A DNA stretch of 64,000 nucleotides from an uncultured Lachnospiraceae bacterium (GCA_947177165.1 CAMWTP010000012.1:1-64000), one strand, 5' to 3'; positions 43,785-52,901 are shown, counted from the first letter of the stretch. A program made the numbers and translations. The notes: generated by a model not told the origin, from the sequence alone.

Positions 43785-46091
43785 TTATTCGACTCCCTTC
43801 AGCGCATCGACCATACAGATTGTCCTGACCTTTCCCGATAGAACGCTGTTCACTCCTGTCGATACGATCCATGTGCCGGCGATGGAGTACAGATACGACA
43901 GCGCATAGATCACAGTCGGCATATCCTGGTCCTCGGTCATGGTCTGCATGATGGCATCCAGGAGCTGATATCCCATGAACAGTCCAAGCATGATGCCGAC
44001 TGCTGTGATCCAGTTATTCTGCTGGCGCAGGATTCTTCGGATTCGTTTTGATGAGAAGCCGAGCACTTTGAGCGTTGCCACTTCCCTTGTCTTCTCCAGA
44101 AAGGATAACACGCCCATATTGTACAGCACGATCACTCCCAAAAGCACTGCTGCCAGAATCAGGATTCCCACCATCAGATTCATCATCTCCATGTTCTCAT
44201 CAAGGTCTTTTTTCAGCTGTTCCAAGCTGATAACACCCGATATTTCATCGCTGTTCCTGACATAATCTGGCACTGACATGTTTGTGTTCAGCGATGTCGG
44301 TATAAATATATAGTGATACTGTTCATATTCTTCCCTGGAGAGTGTGATTCCTTGTCCTACTGGTGTGCGATACAGCATTGTGATTCGGCTCTTCTCCCAG
44401 TCCTTTTCCCCTACGATATGCCACTCCACAAAATCGCCCTCGCGAAGCCCCAGAACCTTTGCCAGTTTATAGGACATCGCCAGCCCTTTCGTGGGCGGCG
44501 CAATCTCATTGCCCTCATCGTCCTGATAATGCACATAGTTCCCACTGTCGATGACTGTAAGATTTCCCGTCTTTACTCTGCTGGCTGTGCGAAACTCACA
44601 GCTGCCCTCCTGCACCAGCTGCCCCTTAAACTGCTGGCTATATTCGCGCTTTTTCAGATTCGAAGTATTCTCTGAAAAAATGATCTTATTCTGGGCAGTG
44701 TTGAGCTCCCCGTACTGCCAGACAACCATCTCGTCACAGCAGTCCTTACAGCCAAAGGCACACACCAGCAGCATCGTGCAGCCGGCAACACCCGCGATCC
44801 CCATGATGCTCCGCGCCTTGTTTCTCAGGATATCCCTCACATTCCACTGCGTGGAAAATCTCAGCGAAAGCCACAGTTTGCTCTTTTCCAGAAAACTGTG
44901 CCTCAGATTTTTCGGCACTGCTGGTTTTAAGGTAATCGCCGGCATCTCCCGAAGCGCTTTTCTACAGGAGAGAAAGCTTACAAAGGCGGAAACGGCAGCC
45001 GCAAGAACAATCGCCAGATAGGACTGCCCCGACATTCCTGTCTTCCATTCAGGAAGAACATAATATGCACTCATACTTGGCCGAAACAGTGATGGCAGCA
45101 GCAGTTTGCCAGACACCGCCCCAAAAAGACTTCCCGCTGTGCTGATCACAACTCCATACGAAACATAATGCCTTGTAATCCTGGCTTTGGAAAATCCCAG
45201 CGCCTTTAACGTATCAATCTGTATCCGCTGATTGGAAGTCATCCTTGTCATGGTGGTGACAATTCCCATCACTGCGATCAGCAGAAATACCGCGGAAAAC
45301 ATGATTCCCATTGCCGCGTGCTGGCTCTTCTCGTTCGCAATGCTGTCAATTCCTTCATTCTGCGACTGGTCAAGTACCACCACCTCATCGCGGTCAAGCG
45401 TCGATTTGACAAGCTCCTTGAATGTCATGGTGTCCATAGCAGCCATCGTTTCTTCCTTCTGTCTGATGACCAGTTGATTGTAAGTAAGCTGATCCTGCAC
45501 AGGAAAATCAAGTTTTGAGAGGAATCCATAACCGTAATTCCCATAGTTTGGCATCATGCTGTCGCTCTCCAGTGTGTAAAAAATGTACTCCGGGTGTATG
45601 ATAATTCCCTTTACTTCCTCCGTAAACTCTATCGTCTCATATTTTAGCCGGATTCTGTCGCCGACATGATACCCCCTCGCGCTGGCAAACGCCTCTTCCA
45701 GCCAAATTCCCTTTTTCTCCGGCGCAAAGGGCTCCCCCGCAACCAGATAGGGATAGGAACACTGCATGGATTCCAGAAAATTTAGTTCCATGTCAAACTC
45801 CGCGCCTTCGCTCGTCTCTGCCTTTCCGAAAATGACAATCTTCCTGTCAACAGTGTCAATCTGCGGCAATGCGGTAAGCTTCCTGACCTCCTCCTCCGTA
45901 AAACCATTTCCAATCACCCAGCTGTCCGCCAGATTCGTAGTCTGGTAATAGGCCGCTGTGGAGAGGCCAATACCGTTGCTCTCTGCGTCAATTCCGGCAA
46001 AAATAGCAAGTCCCAGAAAGGCCATCAGAAAAATAGATATAAACTGCGTCCTCCCCTGCCACAAATCCCGCAAAAGTTTTCTTTTTAGCAT
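43785..46091 (-). CDS. ABC transporter permease, FtsX/MacB type
   Basis: A 768-residue membrane protein with an N-terminal helix and large outside domain, three helices in the middle (about 268-375), a second outside domain (about 470-640) and a C-terminal FtsX domain (about 650-765). The duplicated layout is that of lantibiotic or macrolide-type exporters. It is the last gene of a three-gene leftward set (adaptor, ATPase, permease), starting 41 bases after the ATPase. Substrate unknown; it may export a peptide or drug. Confidence 0.92.
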   Translation of the reverse strand: MLKRKLLRDLWQGRTQFISIFLMAFLGLAIFAGIDAESNGIGLSTAAYYQTTNLADSWVIGNGFTEEEVRKLTALPQIDTVDRKIVIFGKAETSEGAEFDMELNFLESMQCSYPYLVAGEPFAPEKKGIWLEEAFASARGYHVGDRIRLKYETIEFTEEVKGIIIHPEYIFYTLESDSMMPNYGNYGYGFLSKLDFPVQDQLTYNQLVIRQKEETMAAMDTMTFKELVKSTLDRDEVVVLDQSQNEGIDSIANEKSQHAAMGIMFSAVFLLIAVMGIVTTMTRMTSNQRIQIDTLKALGFSKARITRHYVSYGVVISTAGSLFGAVSGKLLLPSLFRPSMSAYYVLPEWKTGMSGQSYLAIVLAAAVSAFVSFLSCRKALREMPAITLKPAVPKNLRHSFLEKSKLWLSLRFSTQWNVRDILRNKARSIMGIAGVAGCTMLLVCAFGCKDCCDEMVVWQYGELNTAQNKIIFSENTSNLKKREYSQQFKGQLVQEGSCEFRTASRVKTGNLTVIDSGNYVHYQDDEGNEIAPPTKGLAMSYKLAKVLGLREGDFVEWHIVGEKDWEKSRITMLYRTPVGQGITLSREEYEQYHYIFIPTSLNTNMSVPDYVRNSDEISGVISLEQLKKDLDENMEMMNLMVGILILAAVLLGVIVLYNMGVLSFLEKTREVATLKVLGFSSKRIRRILRQQNNWITAVGIMLGLFMGYQLLDAIMQTMTEDQDMPTVIYALSYLYSIAGTWIVSTGVNSVLSGKVRTICMVDALKGVE

Positions 46092-46131
46092 GACCGACCT
46101 CCAAAATATGAGTCTTTGTTCCTATTTTCTT

Positions 46132-46842
46132 TCACCAAGTCACCCCGCTCGCGTCCTTTGGCTGTTCGTTGATGGTGACAGACTCAATCCCGCCGTTTTT
46201 TACCCGTATCACCTTGTCCGCGATATCGGCAAAAAAGCTGTTGTGCGTTACCATAACAACCGTTCTCTTTTCCTTGCGGCTCATGCCCACCAGAAGTTCC
46301 AGCACATCGCGCCCTGTGTTGGTGTCAAGCGCCCCCGTCGGCTCGTCGCACAGCAGTAATTTCGGATTTTTGGCAATCGCCCGCGCGATGGATGTTCTCT
46401 GCTGCTCACCGCCGGACATCTGTGATGGAAACTGGTGCATATGTTCCGAAAGTCCCACGGCTTCCAATGCTTTCTCCGGGTCCATCGTATCATCGACAAT
46501 ATCTTTCATCAGCGCGACATTTTCATAGGCAGTCAGCGTCGGAATCAGGTTATAAAACTGAAATACCACCGCTACATTTCTGGCACGGTAACTGGTGAGC
46601 TGATTGTCGTTATAATTGCTGATATCCTCCCCGCAGGATACGATTTTGCCGCCTGTCGCAGTGTCCATTCCACCGAGCAGATTTAGCAGTGTGCTCTTTC
46701 CCGCGCCGCTTGGTCCCAGGATAACGACCATCTCACCCTGATTAATCGTAAAACTGGCATCCTTTAACGCATAAAACACCCTGCCTGCTGTTCCATACTC
46801 CTTGCTTACACTGTCAAATTCTATAAATACATCCTTATCCAT
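46132..46842 (-). CDS. ABC transporter ATPase, MacB/LolD type
   Basis: A 236-residue ATPase. Walker A is LGPSGAGKSTLLNLLGGMD, the signature is QMSGGEQQRTSIARAIAK, and Walker B is LLLCDEPTGALD. The D-loop and His switch (MVTHNS) are intact. The match is to the LolD/MacB group that partners FtsX-like permeases. ATG 46842 is used; in-frame starts at 46851 and 46854 also exist. It lies between adaptor and permease genes. Confidence 0.95.
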   Translation of the reverse strand: MDKDVFIEFDSVSKEYGTAGRVFYALKDASFTINQGEMVVILGPSGAGKSTLLNLLGGMDTATGGKIVSCGEDISNYNDNQLTSYRARNVAVVFQFYNLIPTLTAYENVALMKDIVDDTMDPEKALEAVGLSEHMHQFPSQMSGGEQQRTSIARAIAKNPKLLLCDEPTGALDTNTGRDVLELLVGMSRKEKRTVVMVTHNSFFADIADKVIRVKNGGIESVTINEQPKDASGVTW

Positions 46843-46857
46843 AATCAACATCACCCG

Positions 46858-48297
46858 TTATTTTGCCACAGCTTTCTTTCCCACACGCTCGTCGGTCATG
46901 GCATCTGTAATAACCTGCTCGCCGCCGCGAAGACCCTCTACAACCTCCGTATCACTTCCACTGTTGAGACCGCAAGTCACATACCGTTTTACCACCACAT
47001 CATTTTCTATTAAATAACAGTAGTCTCCGTCATCATCCGCATAGAGCGCCTCGTTCGGTATCAATATCGACTGTTCTTTTTTCCCTGTCTCAATGACCGC
47101 ATCTACATCTGTTCCCAGATAAATCTTTCCGTCAGGCTTATCAATATGTATCTCCACCTGCAGCTTTGCATTGTTCTGGGAATCGGTGACAGTCTCCAGA
47201 CGGATTCTTGACACATTCCCCTCATATTCGTTTCCACCAATCTCGACAACAGCTTTCTGCCCAAGCGCTACGTCTGCCATCTCATAGCTGGTAACATCGA
47301 CAACAGCTTTCACATTTTCTGTATCTTTGATTGTAAACATTGGACTTCCCTTCGCGATTATTGCTCCCTCTGCGACCGTAATATCGCTGATTACGCCTGT
47401 TATTTCTGCTGTCACACCTTCACTGGCCCTGGCCGCCTCCTGCTCATTCCACGCAAGTGTCGTGCTGGCGAGCCTGGCGTTCTGTGCAAGCTGTTCAAGC
47501 TGGGCCGCGTTCATCGCAGCGTGCTTTGTACTCAGCATCTCCTGCTGGAGAATGCTTCTCTGTGTGGCAATCTCATTCAGATACATCTCTGCCTCATCAA
47601 AATACCGATTCTCTATTGGCTCCGCCCCCACATCCTGAAGCTCGAGCTGTTCCTTCTGCAATCTGGCAAGCTCGATCTGAAGCTGCGCCGCCTCCACCTG
47701 AAAATCATTTCGCTCATCAGGCTCATAGCTATCATCTGCCGCCGCTGCATTTTTTGCCGCAATCTGCACCTGCAGGTCCGCAATCTTGATTTCCAGTGCC
47801 TTATTCTTATCACCTACCGCATCCGCCACGACCTCGATATTATATTTCAGATCGTTGACATTGGTAAGCGCTGCCTGGTATGCTTCCTGATACATCGCAT
47901 CCTGCGCTGCTGCAGCGCTGTAGGCTGTCTGCATTTCATCTGCCTGTGCCACACTGCCCCGATATCCTGACGCGAGCGCACTGGCCTGTATTCTTGCCTG
48001 CTCCACATTTCTGTCAAAATCCTCTGTGTCATAGGTGACGAGAAGATCTCCCTTCTGCACAAGGTCGCCTGCCTTGGCATCAAACGTTGCGATTGGCGCA
48101 GTGACTTTTGCATAATATGTCTGTTCTTCCTCGCTCTCAATGTGTCCCTCCGCCTCTATGGTCTGCGTAATGCTGCCCGTTCCAATCTCCTGCACATTGA
48201 CCTTGAGCGGCGAACTGCCTGCAAATGCCGTCGTCCCGGCAATCACCGCACACACAGCCACAACACCAAGTATCTGACAGACTTTTTTTCTCTTCAT
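46858..48297 (-). CDS. HlyD/MacA-type membrane-fusion adaptor
   Basis: A 479-residue adaptor with a signal-like membrane helix (about 6-27), a lipoyl half (VTAPIATFDAKAGDLVQKGD), a long coiled-coil hairpin (about 90-270), the second lipoyl half (GVISDITVAEGAIIAKGS) and beta-barrel regions. It links the ATPase/permease to the outside of the cell envelope. ATG 48297 follows GGAGG; an in-frame start at 48309 is possible. It is the first gene of the operon, preceded by a palindromic repeat. Confidence 0.92.
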   Translation of the reverse strand: MKRKKVCQILGVVAVCAVIAGTTAFAGSSPLKVNVQEIGTGSITQTIEAEGHIESEEEQTYYAKVTAPIATFDAKAGDLVQKGDLLVTYDTEDFDRNVEQARIQASALASGYRGSVAQADEMQTAYSAAAAQDAMYQEAYQAALTNVNDLKYNIEVVADAVGDKNKALEIKIADLQVQIAAKNAAAADDSYEPDERNDFQVEAAQLQIELARLQKEQLELQDVGAEPIENRYFDEAEMYLNEIATQRSILQQEMLSTKHAAMNAAQLEQLAQNARLASTTLAWNEQEAARASEGVTAEITGVISDITVAEGAIIAKGSPMFTIKDTENVKAVVDVTSYEMADVALGQKAVVEIGGNEYEGNVSRIRLETVTDSQNNAKLQVEIHIDKPDGKIYLGTDVDAVIETGKKEQSILIPNEALYADDDGDYCYLIENDVVVKRYVTCGLNSGSDTEVVEGLRGGEQVITDAMTDERVGKKAVAK

Positions 48298-48320
48298 CTT
48301 CTCCTCCATTCCGCATGCCC

Positions 48321-48503
48321 AGAGCGTGTTTGAAAAATGCTTTCTGCCAGATGTGCGTCACAATTTGTGGGAGATTTGTGCCAAATGAAGGGCGCATAGC
48401 GGGCTATGTAACCTGAATTTGGCGCAAATATCACGCAAAGTGGTGAATACGACGCATACGCGTCGTTATGCAGATGGTAGGAATGATTTTTCAAACACGC
48501 TCT
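48321..48503. repeat. 183-bp palindromic element with 18-bp terminal inverted repeats
   Basis: AGAGCGTGTTTGAAAAAT (48321-48338) and its exact complement (48486-48503) bound the element. Inside, TTTGTGCCAAAT pairs with ATTTGGCGCAAA, CATAG-CGGG-CTATG is at the centre, and ACGACGC pairs with GCGTCGT. There is no coding capacity. It looks like a non-autonomous MITE or structured repeat, placed in the leader of the ABC export operon. Confidence 0.8.
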
Positions 48504-48921
48504 AGTCTCTGTTATCGATTCCCATGATTCAATCATTTGACAGAAGCGTCAAACAAGTTTGCATCATTTGCACTCTTGATGAAATATCCAGCGCACTATT
48601 TCAATGTAATTTTTAGGCTTTTCCTTACATAATTGGTACTTGCCCCAAATATGTATCTGTCAATAGCTCCTCTATGAAGCCGATAAAATATGAATAATAT
48701 TTCACATTCATATAATACGTTAATTTCTATGCATTGTCAATATGAATATGAAACAATATTCACAAACTTGCTGCAGTTCAGCCCTGGATTTTGCACCGCG
48801 CTGCAAATTATGGATTTACAAGCCACGTGAGAATGCTCATGTACGGTAAAGAAGCAGAAACTAAAAATAAGAGATAGACCGCCAGCACCACACTATTCCG
48901 AACCAAAGACCAAAAGACAAG
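48504..48921. other. Intergenic region, mostly featureless
   Basis: It holds the operator-like inverted repeat at 48536-48553 and AT-rich DNA. No convincing promoter, RNA or reading frame with a ribosome site was found. Confidence 0.5.
48536..48553. promoter_or_regulatory. Operator-like inverted repeat upstream of the ABC operon
   Basis: TTTGAC, 6 bases, GTCAAA. It overlaps a possible leftward -35 (TTGACG). The controlling protein is unknown. Confidence 0.35.
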
Positions 48922-49072
48922 CATTGTGGAAATGTGCATAACAGGCTATGGAATCATGGATAACTCTATTCACAGCACATGGAAAAGCTAAAGTGCAGCT
49001 TTCCCACGTCCTGCAAACAGAGTTACCCACAATTCCATGAGATAGCCAGTTATACACATTACGCACAATGCC
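48922..49072. repeat. 151-bp near-perfect palindromic element
   Basis: Arms of about 68-74 bases begin CATTGTG and end CACAATG, sharing ATGTG.ATAAC.GGCTAT, TGG.TAACTCT and GGAAAGCT-type blocks with few differences. The centre is GGAAAAGCT-AAAGTGC-AGCTTTCC. The pattern is distinct from the 48321 element. It lies just upstream of the PadR promoter. The short ORF inside is an artefact of the repeat. Confidence 0.75.
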
Positions 49073-49136
49073 GACTACTACGAAATTCATATCTGTTTTA
49101 TATTAAAAAAATAGAACAATCATTAATTTTTAGGTA

Positions 49137-49185
49137 TTGACTTATATTCAAAAAAGAAATAAAATAGTAATGTTACTAATAGTAA
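49137..49185 (+). promoter_or_regulatory. PadR operon promoter with overlapping operators
   Basis: TTGACT (49137-49142), 17-base spacer, TAAAAT (49160-49165). TAGTAA-TG-TTACTA and TTACTA-A-TAGTAA, two overlapping palindromes, cover 49165-49185 between the -10 box and the ribosome site. They fit autoregulation by the PadR protein. Confidence 0.75.
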
Positions 49186-49200
49186 TATAAAGGAGGAAAA

Positions 49201-49740
49201 ATGGATAATATTATACTTGGTCTTTTAATTTTAGAAAGTAGAACAATTTATCAGTTAAGGGAGCGAATCAGTAAGGGTATGAACTTAATGTACAGTAACA
49301 GCATGGGTAGCATACAAGCTGCTATTAAAAAACTGTTGAATCATGGGTATATCAGTTATGAAGAAAATATCGAAGACGGAAAATATAAAAAAATTTATTC
49401 TATAACTGATAGTGGAAAACGCTACTTTTTTGAGTGGATAAACACCCCCTTTGATACGCAAAATATGAAAAATCCAGAATTGGTAAAAGTATATTTTATG
49501 GGTCTTTCAGATGAGACACATAGAAAAAATAACATTGAGAAATATTTGTCTTATTTGACAGAAAGGTATCATATGCTGGAAACTATCTGCGACGAAGCAA
49601 AAAAAATTGAAGTCACAAAAGAAAATAAGGATATTATTTTTTATCAACTTGCAACGGCTCGTTACGGAAAAGATTTTATGAAGTTTAATATAGAATGGTA
49701 TAAAAAACTTATCAAAGATATGGAGGATGAAGAACTATGA
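49201..49740 (+). CDS. PadR family transcriptional regulator
   Basis: A 179-residue regulator with the winged-helix PadR domain at about 1-85 (LGLLILESRTIYQLRERISK, GSIQAAIKKLLNHGYISYEE, KIYSITDSGKRYF) and a helical dimerisation C-terminus. AAGGAGG precedes the ATG. The operator directly upstream suggests autorepression. It overlaps the alpha/beta hydrolase gene by 4 bases. Codon use is AT-rich compared with neighbours, pointing to recent acquisition. Confidence 0.93.
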   Translation: MDNIILGLLILESRTIYQLRERISKGMNLMYSNSMGSIQAAIKKLLNHGYISYEENIEDGKYKKIYSITDSGKRYFFEWINTPFDTQNMKNPELVKVYFMGLSDETHRKNNIEKYLSYLTERYHMLETICDEAKKIEVTKENKDIIFYQLATARYGKDFMKFNIEWYKKLIKDMEDEEL

Positions 49741-50522
49741 GGCAATGCAAATTAAATAATTCCCCAATTATATATTATATCAGTGGAAATGACCACAATG
49801 AATGGTGTCTATTTCTTCACGCTGCGTTTGTTAACCATAAAATGTATAAATCACAAATTGAATATTTTGAAAAAAAATATAACGTGTTAGTGGTTGATAT
49901 CATTGGGCATGGACAGTCAACAAATACAAAAAAGGGTGACAGTATAGATAAAATGTCAGCATGGCTATACGATATTATGAAAGCAGAAAAGATTGAAAAA
50001 GTGCATATTGTCGGCGTTTCATTAGGGGCAATTTTGGCACAGGATTTTGCAAACCGGTATCCTGATTCAGTAAATTCGCTTGCCTGTTTTGGTGGATATG
50101 ATATTAATAATTTTGATGCGAAAATGCAGAAAGAAAATGGTGCTTCGCAGATGTTAATGATGTTAAAAGCATTGGTTTCTATAAAATGGTTTGCAAAAGC
50201 AAATAAGCAGATATCAGCCTATACCTTGCAGGCTCAAAATGAATTTTATGATATGAATATTCTATTTCCAAAGAAATCATTTATGTATTTGGCATCTTTA
50301 AATAGCATGGTAAATACACACCAAACAAAGCAAAGAATGTATCCTTTATTAATTGGGTGCGGAAAATTTGATATACCAATGGAATTGTCAGCGGTAGAAA
50401 TGTGGAAAAACAGAGAACCGCAGGCTAAAGTTGTTATTTTTGAAGATGCAGGACATTGTGTAAATATGGATGTACCCCAAAAGTTTAATGAGGTGATGGA
50501 GAAATTTTGGAGAAATAGCTAA
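49737..50522 (+). CDS. Alpha/beta hydrolase
   Basis: A 261-residue alpha/beta-fold hydrolase. The oxyanion region is NEWCLFLHAAFVNHKMYKSQ, the nucleophile elbow is GVSLGAILAQ (Ser about 94), and the catalytic His is in EDAGHCVNMDVP near 241. Its substrate is unknown. Coupling to the PadR gene by ATGA overlap suggests that it degrades or modifies the ligand sensed by PadR, such as a phenolic ester or signal molecule. AT-rich like the regulator. Confidence 0.9.
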   Translation: MRQCKLNNSPIIYYISGNDHNEWCLFLHAAFVNHKMYKSQIEYFEKKYNVLVVDIIGHGQSTNTKKGDSIDKMSAWLYDIMKAEKIEKVHIVGVSLGAILAQDFANRYPDSVNSLACFGGYDINNFDAKMQKENGASQMLMMLKALVSIKWFAKANKQISAYTLQAQNEFYDMNILFPKKSFMYLASLNSMVNTHQTKQRMYPLLIGCGKFDIPMELSAVEMWKNREPQAKVVIFEDAGHCVNMDVPQKFNEVMEKFWRNS

Positions 50523-50560
50523 CATTGTTTTCCTTTTGGGAGGAAAGGAGGGGATTTTCC

Positions 50561-51004
50561 GTGGCTTGTACAGAAGCATACAAAGAACACATCATGTATA
50601 CTTTTAATGGTTTCTGCAAAGTTGTTATACGCTATGCCGCTATCAACGCATGGCGGGAACGGAGCAGGCGGCGGCAAAGAGAAATATCCTTTGAATACCT
50701 CACAGAAGAAAAATTCTATTCTCTAAATACATCAGACAATCCTTTTACAGCACACTACGAAGAACACCCCGTTACAATTTGCGGTCAGACAATTATCCTC
50801 ACTAACGGGGAACTTGCCGCCGCCCTGTTATCCCTGCCGGAAAAGGAAAAAGAAATCATTTACCTTTACTTTTTCGGGAGCTACACACAGCAGGAAATGG
50901 GGAAAATGTACAGACGCGCACGAAGTACCATGAGTCGCCACTTACACAGTGCCTTGCAGATGTTGCAGAAAGAAATGGAGGTGCTTTCACATGAGGAAAC
51001 CTAG
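50561..51004 (+). CDS. Sigma-70 family-like protein from a Tn1549-type element
   Basis: A 147-residue protein that starts at GTG 50561 (AAGGAGGGG upstream). It closely recalls the small sigma-like proteins of Tn1549-type conjugative elements. The C-terminal region-4-like HTH reads LPEKEKEIIYLYFFGSYTQQ, then EMGKMYRRARSTMSRHLHSA. There is no full sigma region 2. It lies with an HTH partner but no integrase, relaxase or other transfer genes, so this is a remnant or cargo scar. Whether it is active is unknown. Confidence 0.82.
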   Translation: MACTEAYKEHIMYTFNGFCKVVIRYAAINAWRERSRRRQREISFEYLTEEKFYSLNTSDNPFTAHYEEHPVTICGQTIILTNGELAAALLSLPEKEKEIIYLYFFGSYTQQEMGKMYRRARSTMSRHLHSALQMLQKEMEVLSHEET

Positions 51005-51203
51005 CCTTGTGCCATATGAAACCATCGTCAGAGCGACCAGCGGAGAGCCGGAAGCCGTGGACGAGGTTTTACAGCATTACAGCAGACAAATCCAGCTTGC
51101 TGCCCTTGAAAACGGACACATCAACAAGGACACCGAAGACAGCATAAAACAGCGGCTTATTGCTGCCCTTTTCCAGTTCCGTCTTGACAGACAGGTTACA
51201 TAA
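50991..51203 (+). CDS. HTH-domain protein from a Tn1549-type element
   Basis: A 70-residue helical protein starting MRKPSLVPYETIVRATSGEP at ATG 50991, with GGAGGTG upstream. It is the usual partner of the sigma-like gene in Tn1549-type elements, annotated there as helix-turn-helix domain protein. It overlaps the sigma-like gene by 14 bases. The pair is presumed regulatory. Confidence 0.8.
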   Translation: MRKPSLVPYETIVRATSGEPEAVDEVLQHYSRQIQLAALENGHINKDTEDSIKQRLIAALFQFRLDRQVT

Positions 51204-51209
51204 CGGGAG

Positions 51210-51362
51210 GTGAGATTTGTCGCTAAAATAATTATACTCACATTCAAAGACACGGAAGAAAAAGCAGTTGAGGAAGCCATAGCCGCCCTTGCCGATATGC
51301 ATAATGCTTGTAACAAAAAGCCGAAGGCTGAACTGTTACATCAATTTGACAATAATACCTGA
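51210..51362 (+). CDS. Small ORF of the conjugative-element remnant
   Basis: A 50-residue frame (MRFVAKIIILTFKDTEEKAV at its start) from GTG 51210 to TGA 51360-51362. The GTG lies within GGGAGGTG, so the true start is uncertain. The sequence is clearly protein-like, with a beta strand then a Glu/Ala-rich helix and a Lys-rich loop. It probably belongs to the same element remnant. Function unknown; it may be a truncated 5' part of a larger gene. Confidence 0.5.
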   Translation: MRFVAKIIILTFKDTEEKAVEEAIAALADMHNACNKKPKAELLHQFDNNT

Positions 51363-51462
51363 ATGTTTTATACTCAGAGCATAGTGCGAAAAATCTTTCT
51401 AAGGCAGCAAACTACACTGCCTAAGAAGTATTCAATTTCACACAGGAAATATTGGAGGAATT

Positions 51463-52074
51463 ATGGAAAACACAAAGACAAGAGAACCGCAGCAAAAGCG
51501 TTCCATTGAAAAGAAAAACAAAATTATAGAAGTCGGCTTCCGCCTCATGTGTGAGAACGGTTATCAGAAAACCACCACCGCCGATATCGCAAAAGCCGCC
51601 GGCGTCTCGACGGGTATCATCTACAGTTATTTCAAGGACAAGCATGACATATTTACTGCTGGTCTTGAACTGTTCGGAAGTCAGATGATCATTCCCATGT
51701 ACGACCAGTTTACCTTGCCGCTGGATATCCGAAAAAGTGTGAATATTGTGATTGATTCGCTGATTGATGGACATCAGATCTTCCGGAATGCCCACAAGGA
51801 AATCGAATCCCTCGTCATGACAAACGAAGACATTGCGCGCATCATGTATGAGTTTGAGATGCGCACGACAAAAGATTTGGAGATTTTTCTAAAAAAAGCA
51901 GGCTTCGCACCGGAAAACCTGCTGGAAAAAACACATATTATCTATAACATGATCGAGTCCCTCTGCCATGAATTAACCTTTCACAGACATGAGGAACTCA
52001 ACTGTGAGCAAATGCGTGCAATCGTTGTCGACGCAATCCTTGCCATGCTCGGCGAGCCTGAAAATGCCAACTGA
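51463..52074 (+). CDS. TetR/AcrR family regulator
   Basis: A 203-residue regulator with HTH MCENGYQKTTTADIAKAAGV then STGIIYSYFKDKHDIF and a helical ligand domain. GGAGGAA precedes the ATG. A hairpin-like repeat, AGGCAG...CTGCCT, lies at 51403-51423 in its leader and may be its operator or the end of the element remnant. No obvious target gene is adjacent; it is convergent with truA. Confidence 0.92.
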   Translation: MENTKTREPQQKRSIEKKNKIIEVGFRLMCENGYQKTTTADIAKAAGVSTGIIYSYFKDKHDIFTAGLELFGSQMIIPMYDQFTLPLDIRKSVNIVIDSLIDGHQIFRNAHKEIESLVMTNEDIARIMYEFEMRTTKDLEIFLKKAGFAPENLLEKTHIIYNMIESLCHELTFHRHEELNCEQMRAIVVDAILAMLGEPENAN

Positions 52075-52150
52075 GGAACGATACGAACTATAACTTACCC
52101 TATTCCCTGCCATTTTTCCGGCCGCACACTTTCTACAGTTCCTAAGCCTT

Positions 52151-52894
52151 TCAATATCTTACTTCAACCAGACACAAGCCCTTTGCAGGCGCAAGCGCAC
52201 CTGACAAATCTCTGGCGGCATTGTCTCCGAGCAACTCCACTATTGACTCCGGTGTTCTCTGCCCCAGACCGACTTCGATCAACGTGCCAGTGAGTATCCG
52301 CACCATATGATACAGAAAACCGTCGCCGCTGTAAGTAATGACAACCTCATTTCCAAGCTTTTCTATCTGAATCCCGTCAATTGTGCGCACGGTTGACTTC
52401 CTGCTCTTTTTATTCGAGGTAAATGCCTTAAAATCATGCGTTCCCACAAAATAGCCGGCGGCCGCCTTCATCGCATCCAGATCAAGCTGCTGCGGCAGCT
52501 CATACACATACCTGCGCTCAAACACACAGGGAAGCTTCGAATTCCATATGCGGTACCGGTATGTTTTCCCCTTTGCATTAAGCCTGCTGTGAAAGCGCTC
52601 CGGCATCTCCTGAATCGATATGACACCGATATCCTCCGGCAGATACTGATTCATGTAATCCATCACTTCCTGCGCCGACCGCTCTGTGTCAATCTTAAAA
52701 TTCGCCACCTGGCCAAGCGCATGCACGCCCGCGTCAGTACGCCCCGAACCATCCACCTGTACGAAATCCCGGCCCGTCATCTTTGCAAGAATCGCCTCCA
52801 GTTTCCCCTGTATCGTATTGCCTGTCGAATCCTGTCGCTGCCATCCCTGATAGCGGGTGCCTTCGTACTGTACTGTTATCTTAAAATTTTTCAT
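52151..52894 (-). CDS. truA: tRNA pseudouridine(38-40) synthase
   Basis: A 247-residue synthase. The catalytic Asp is in VDGSGRTDAGVHALGQVANF. YEGTRYQGWQRQ opens the domain, and KAFTSNKKSRKSTVRTI and YSGDGFLYHMVRILTGTLIE complete it. It modifies the anticodon arm of tRNAs. ATG 52894 is preferred to a longer frame that would overlap the upstream gene. It is downstream of the AI-2E transporter gene. Confidence 0.97.
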   Translation of the reverse strand: MKNFKITVQYEGTRYQGWQRQDSTGNTIQGKLEAILAKMTGRDFVQVDGSGRTDAGVHALGQVANFKIDTERSAQEVMDYMNQYLPEDIGVISIQEMPERFHSRLNAKGKTYRYRIWNSKLPCVFERRYVYELPQQLDLDAMKAAAGYFVGTHDFKAFTSNKKSRKSTVRTIDGIQIEKLGNEVVITYSGDGFLYHMVRILTGTLIEVGLGQRTPESIVELLGDNAARDLSGALAPAKGLCLVEVRY

Positions 52895-52901
52895 CCGATT
52901 C

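Noticed and set aside
48893..49090. 65-codon leftward frame
   Set aside because: It is contained in the 151-bp palindrome and reflects the repeat, not a gene.
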